Shown one piece after another: positions 58,001-60,000 of a stretch of DNA of 60,000 nt; position 1 is the stretch's first letter, and each line of letters opens with the position of its first letter. The DNA comes from Strigamia acuminata (lineage: Eukaryota; Arthropoda; Chilopoda; Geophilomorpha; Linotaeniidae). The stretch lies in the NCBI GenBank assembly GCA_949358305.1, contig OX442316.1:12154001-12214000 (forward strand). The letters are read 5' to 3'. The notes beneath the pieces were generated by a model. That model worked only from the letters and a program-made list of their open reading frames with translations, was not told the origin of the DNA and did not search any database. The position numbers and the translations under genes were made by a program.

Positions 58001-59425
58001 TTTTTTTTTTTTTTTTTTTTTTTTTACCGCTGTCTGAATAGCGAAAATTATCCAAAAACTTTAGGCATTCTTCTAATCCGGCAAAAATGGTAAATTCTCC
58101 TTGGAACGGGTTCTTTCTGAAGAATAAATCGAACACAGCATGGTCGTTCGATTTTCCCGCCTTCCAATATGCGTACGCCATTGTGATTTGGTATAAATCT
58201 AAAAGAAAAAATATTTTCACAAAATTTTTGCTTTTCTTTTATTAATTTCTATAACCTCCGTTCGAATCCATAAGTTTTTTACGTTTCTGAGTGGAAATCA
58301 TTTTAAAATGTTTATATTTTTTGTTTTTTGTTTTGTGCTTTTTTTGATCTGCTAATTCTAAACCAACAATGCCAACACATTCGATTGTAAACACCGTGGT
58401 AAAAACTCATTATCATCAAATAACAAATAAAATGTTGCAAATGGTCAGTTTTTGAATTGAGATATCTGAATTGAAACGTTGCCTAGCTTCTGTTGTTATT
58501 TTTAGAAAAGTCCATAAATACAAGTACATAAAAACACCTGCAAATCGATACATGTCAACAATGGTAACCAGGATGACACACGCTTAATTCAAAATTAATG
58601 GGGACGGACGACTTTTTTGCCAGACAATTTAGTTCCCGACACACGTGCCGATGGAAAAATTCCAAAACAAATGCTTTTTTTCAAAAAAATAATAAAAAAA
58701 ATACAATTTATATTGCGTGTTGACTTAATTCCTGTGTTTATAAAAGACACAAACAAATAAATATCATCGCAATTATTTTTTGCATGTAAAACAAATTGAT
58801 TTCGACATAGAAAAAAGAAAATAAATGATTTTTAAAATACGTGGGTGGTAATTATGTGCATGAAAAGTCATTTTGCCCGCCCAAACTGATTAATTAATTC
58901 TACGTTTAGTGCAAAAGTGCAGAAATGCAGTTATAAATGTAAAAACTAGGAAATAAATTTTTCAAGGTCTCTTTTCAAATAAAATAAAATTAAACAAGAT
59001 AAATATTTCTTTGTGGCTTATCAAATTTCATCCTTGAATTTTTTTTTTCCTTTTTTTATCAAGTGTTTCGAGTCCAGAAAAAAAAAATGTTCATTTTCTC
59101 TGGATTAAAAAACCTAACCTTTCGCACATCTGAAAATAAAGCGATTCGTTATATAATTTACAAATTTGCATATATTAAATTCAAATTGGATGCACAAGTA
59201 CACATAAGAATGCAAATAAAATTTCCATTTAAAAAACCATCGAGTTAATATATAATAAAACAAATGTGCAAAACGTTAAGAAAATATTCATTCGAGCCAA
59301 CACTCGTTCCCAACGCTTAATACAATGATATATTTACCTGTAAGTAACGGTTGTACGACGGCATTGTAGCGAAATCGTTTGGATTTCCAGCCATCAGCTG
59401 TTGAAGGCCCGCCGTCTTCCGCCAT
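55078..59425 (-). CDS. NAPRT: Nicotinate phosphoribosyltransferase
   Basis: Thirteen exons (59425-59338, 58198-58028, 57949-57742, 57680-57550, 57482-57367, 57308-57112, 56553-56413, 56349-56184, 56119-56017, 55874-55798, 55744-55664, 55604-55497, 55155-55078) give 554 residues; human NAPRT has 538. Landmarks include [111 protein letters not shown] and the C-terminal [11 protein letters not shown]. The enzyme makes nicotinate mononucleotide from nicotinate and PRPP, the entry step of the Preiss-Handler route to NAD. An in-frame ATG 78 bp upstream (59503) could extend the N-terminus. Intron 1 is 1.1 kb. Confidence 0.96.
55211..55450 (-). CDS. Small ORF nested in NAPRT intron 12
   Basis: A 79-codon frame from ATG 55450 lies wholly inside the 341-bp last intron, same strand as NAPRT. 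It reads [20 protein letters not shown], then [20 protein letters not shown], then [17 protein letters not shown]. Composition is protein-like and codon use normal, unlike the AT-rich introns nearby. There is no splice acceptor directly before it, so it is not an obvious alternative exon. I cannot assign a family. Confidence 0.4.
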   Translation of the reverse strand: MAFMGFYTSIASDPSLVLTLPSLIGDLYYMLSYSKCDPVHYEEELKKERVKNRYIGALVTGFMENHKFFVFYGPLSLVL

Positions 59426-59744
59426 TTTGGATTTACTATACAGATGTTTTCGATGGGAAAAAATAATTACGTTTTCGTTGTTTATGAAACAGTCTCGCTG
59501 CATTTCAAATAGAAAAATGATTGATTAATAAAGTGAGGTTGGAAATGTGTGTTTAGTATTAATTACGAGAGATTACTTAAAGTAAAAACGGTGCTCTTCA
59601 TTTTAACGAGGTGAAAATGTGTGTACGTTATGTAATTTGAAATTAGGCAATTAGTTACCACAAATAATTGAGTAAACAACAGCGAATACTACAGAAGTCA
59701 TTGAAAATAATTTTTATGCGGTTAATTTCTTCCAAGTTTTCGCC

Positions 59745-59900
59745 TCAAATAGTCAAATGTATCAAATCATGTTTCCATAGAAACAAACACGCCACCGCTA
59801 TGCGTGCGGCCTGTTTTGCGAGCTTTTTCAAAAGCGCTGCGGAGAGTGGTCTGTAGATGTGGTCCGTCTGGTAGCGACGATCCGAATCAACTTCAACCGC
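59745..59900 (-). CDS. Possible last exon of a gene extending beyond the window
   Basis: An acceptor (TTTAAG) precedes an open minus-strand frame that reads AVEVDSDRRYQTDHIYRPL, then LLKKLAKQAARIAVACLF, and ends at TGA 59745-59747. Composition looks coding, but no family was recognised and nothing upstream is available. Confidence 0.25.
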   Translation of the reverse strand, partial: AVEVDSDRRYQTDHIYRPLSAALLKKLAKQAARIAVACLFLWKHDLIHLTI

Positions 59901-60000
59901 CTTAAAGTAGAAGAAAGAAAAAATAAACAAGCCAAAACTAAAAGTTAAATTATGTTAAAAATACTAAGAAAGTGGCAGTTTTGCTGTCAAAAATGTTATT

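Overview
This is eukaryotic nuclear DNA, almost certainly from an arthropod and probably an insect. It is AT-rich, and its genes are broken by many GT-AG introns, most only 45-100 bp long. It carries a Dscam-type immunoglobulin superfamily gene with an array of alternative Ig exons and a gustatory-receptor-like seven-helix gene. I see no operons, phage, CRISPR or bacterial features. Gene models below were built by joining exons by hand. For HROB, SNRNP40, SNX19, RpL7, ADHFE1, LIPT1, D52, both SF3B6 copies and NAPRT the exon lengths sum to whole codons and both protein ends resemble the family.

Layout. 0.2-2.0 kb: HROB, a homologous-recombination OB-fold protein (minus). 2.0-3.1 kb: two arrays of a GATTCGG minisatellite. 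3.1-10.0 kb: a large Cys-rich ASH/MSP-domain ciliary protein in about 28 small exons (plus). 10.1-11.6 kb: SNRNP40, the U5 snRNP WD40 protein (minus), divergent from SNX19 (12.1-15.9 kb, plus). 17.1-19.3 kb: a truncated duplicate of the 5' end of RpL7, split by a cluster of nested DNA transposons and foldbacks. 20.3-22.4 kb: intact RpL7, with a very long Lys/Ala/Pro repeat N-terminus. 22.9-25.3 kb: a gustatory-receptor-like gene (minus), head to head with ADHFE1 (25.6-27.9 kb, plus). ADHFE1 converges on LIPT1 (27.9-29.3 kb, minus). 29.6-30.1 kb: a fragment resembling the N-domain of AFG2/SPATA5. 30.1-36.0 kb: a gene-poor, repeat-rich block with one spliced transcript of unclear coding power. 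36.0-45.1 kb: a complete Dscam (minus) with four tandem, equal-phase Ig7 exons. 45.1-47.2 kb: a foldback repeat and an 8-bp satellite. 47.2-51.9 kb: a tumor protein D52 homologue (minus) with a cassette exon and two alternative sets of 3' exons. 52.4-54.5 kb: a tandem pair of SF3B6 (p14) genes. 55.1-59.4 kb: NAPRT (minus) with a small ORF nested in its last intron.

Most of these are conserved housekeeping or neuronal genes that share no pathway. SNRNP40 and the two SF3B6 copies are all spliceosomal, ADHFE1 and LIPT1 are both mitochondrial, and NAPRT makes NAD. The unusual content lies in gene architecture: tandem exon duplication (Dscam Ig7, D52 3' exons), tandem gene duplication (SF3B6, RpL7 5' end), an RpL7 tail unlike the normal protein, and a transposon insertion whose empty site survives in the opposite arm of a palindrome.
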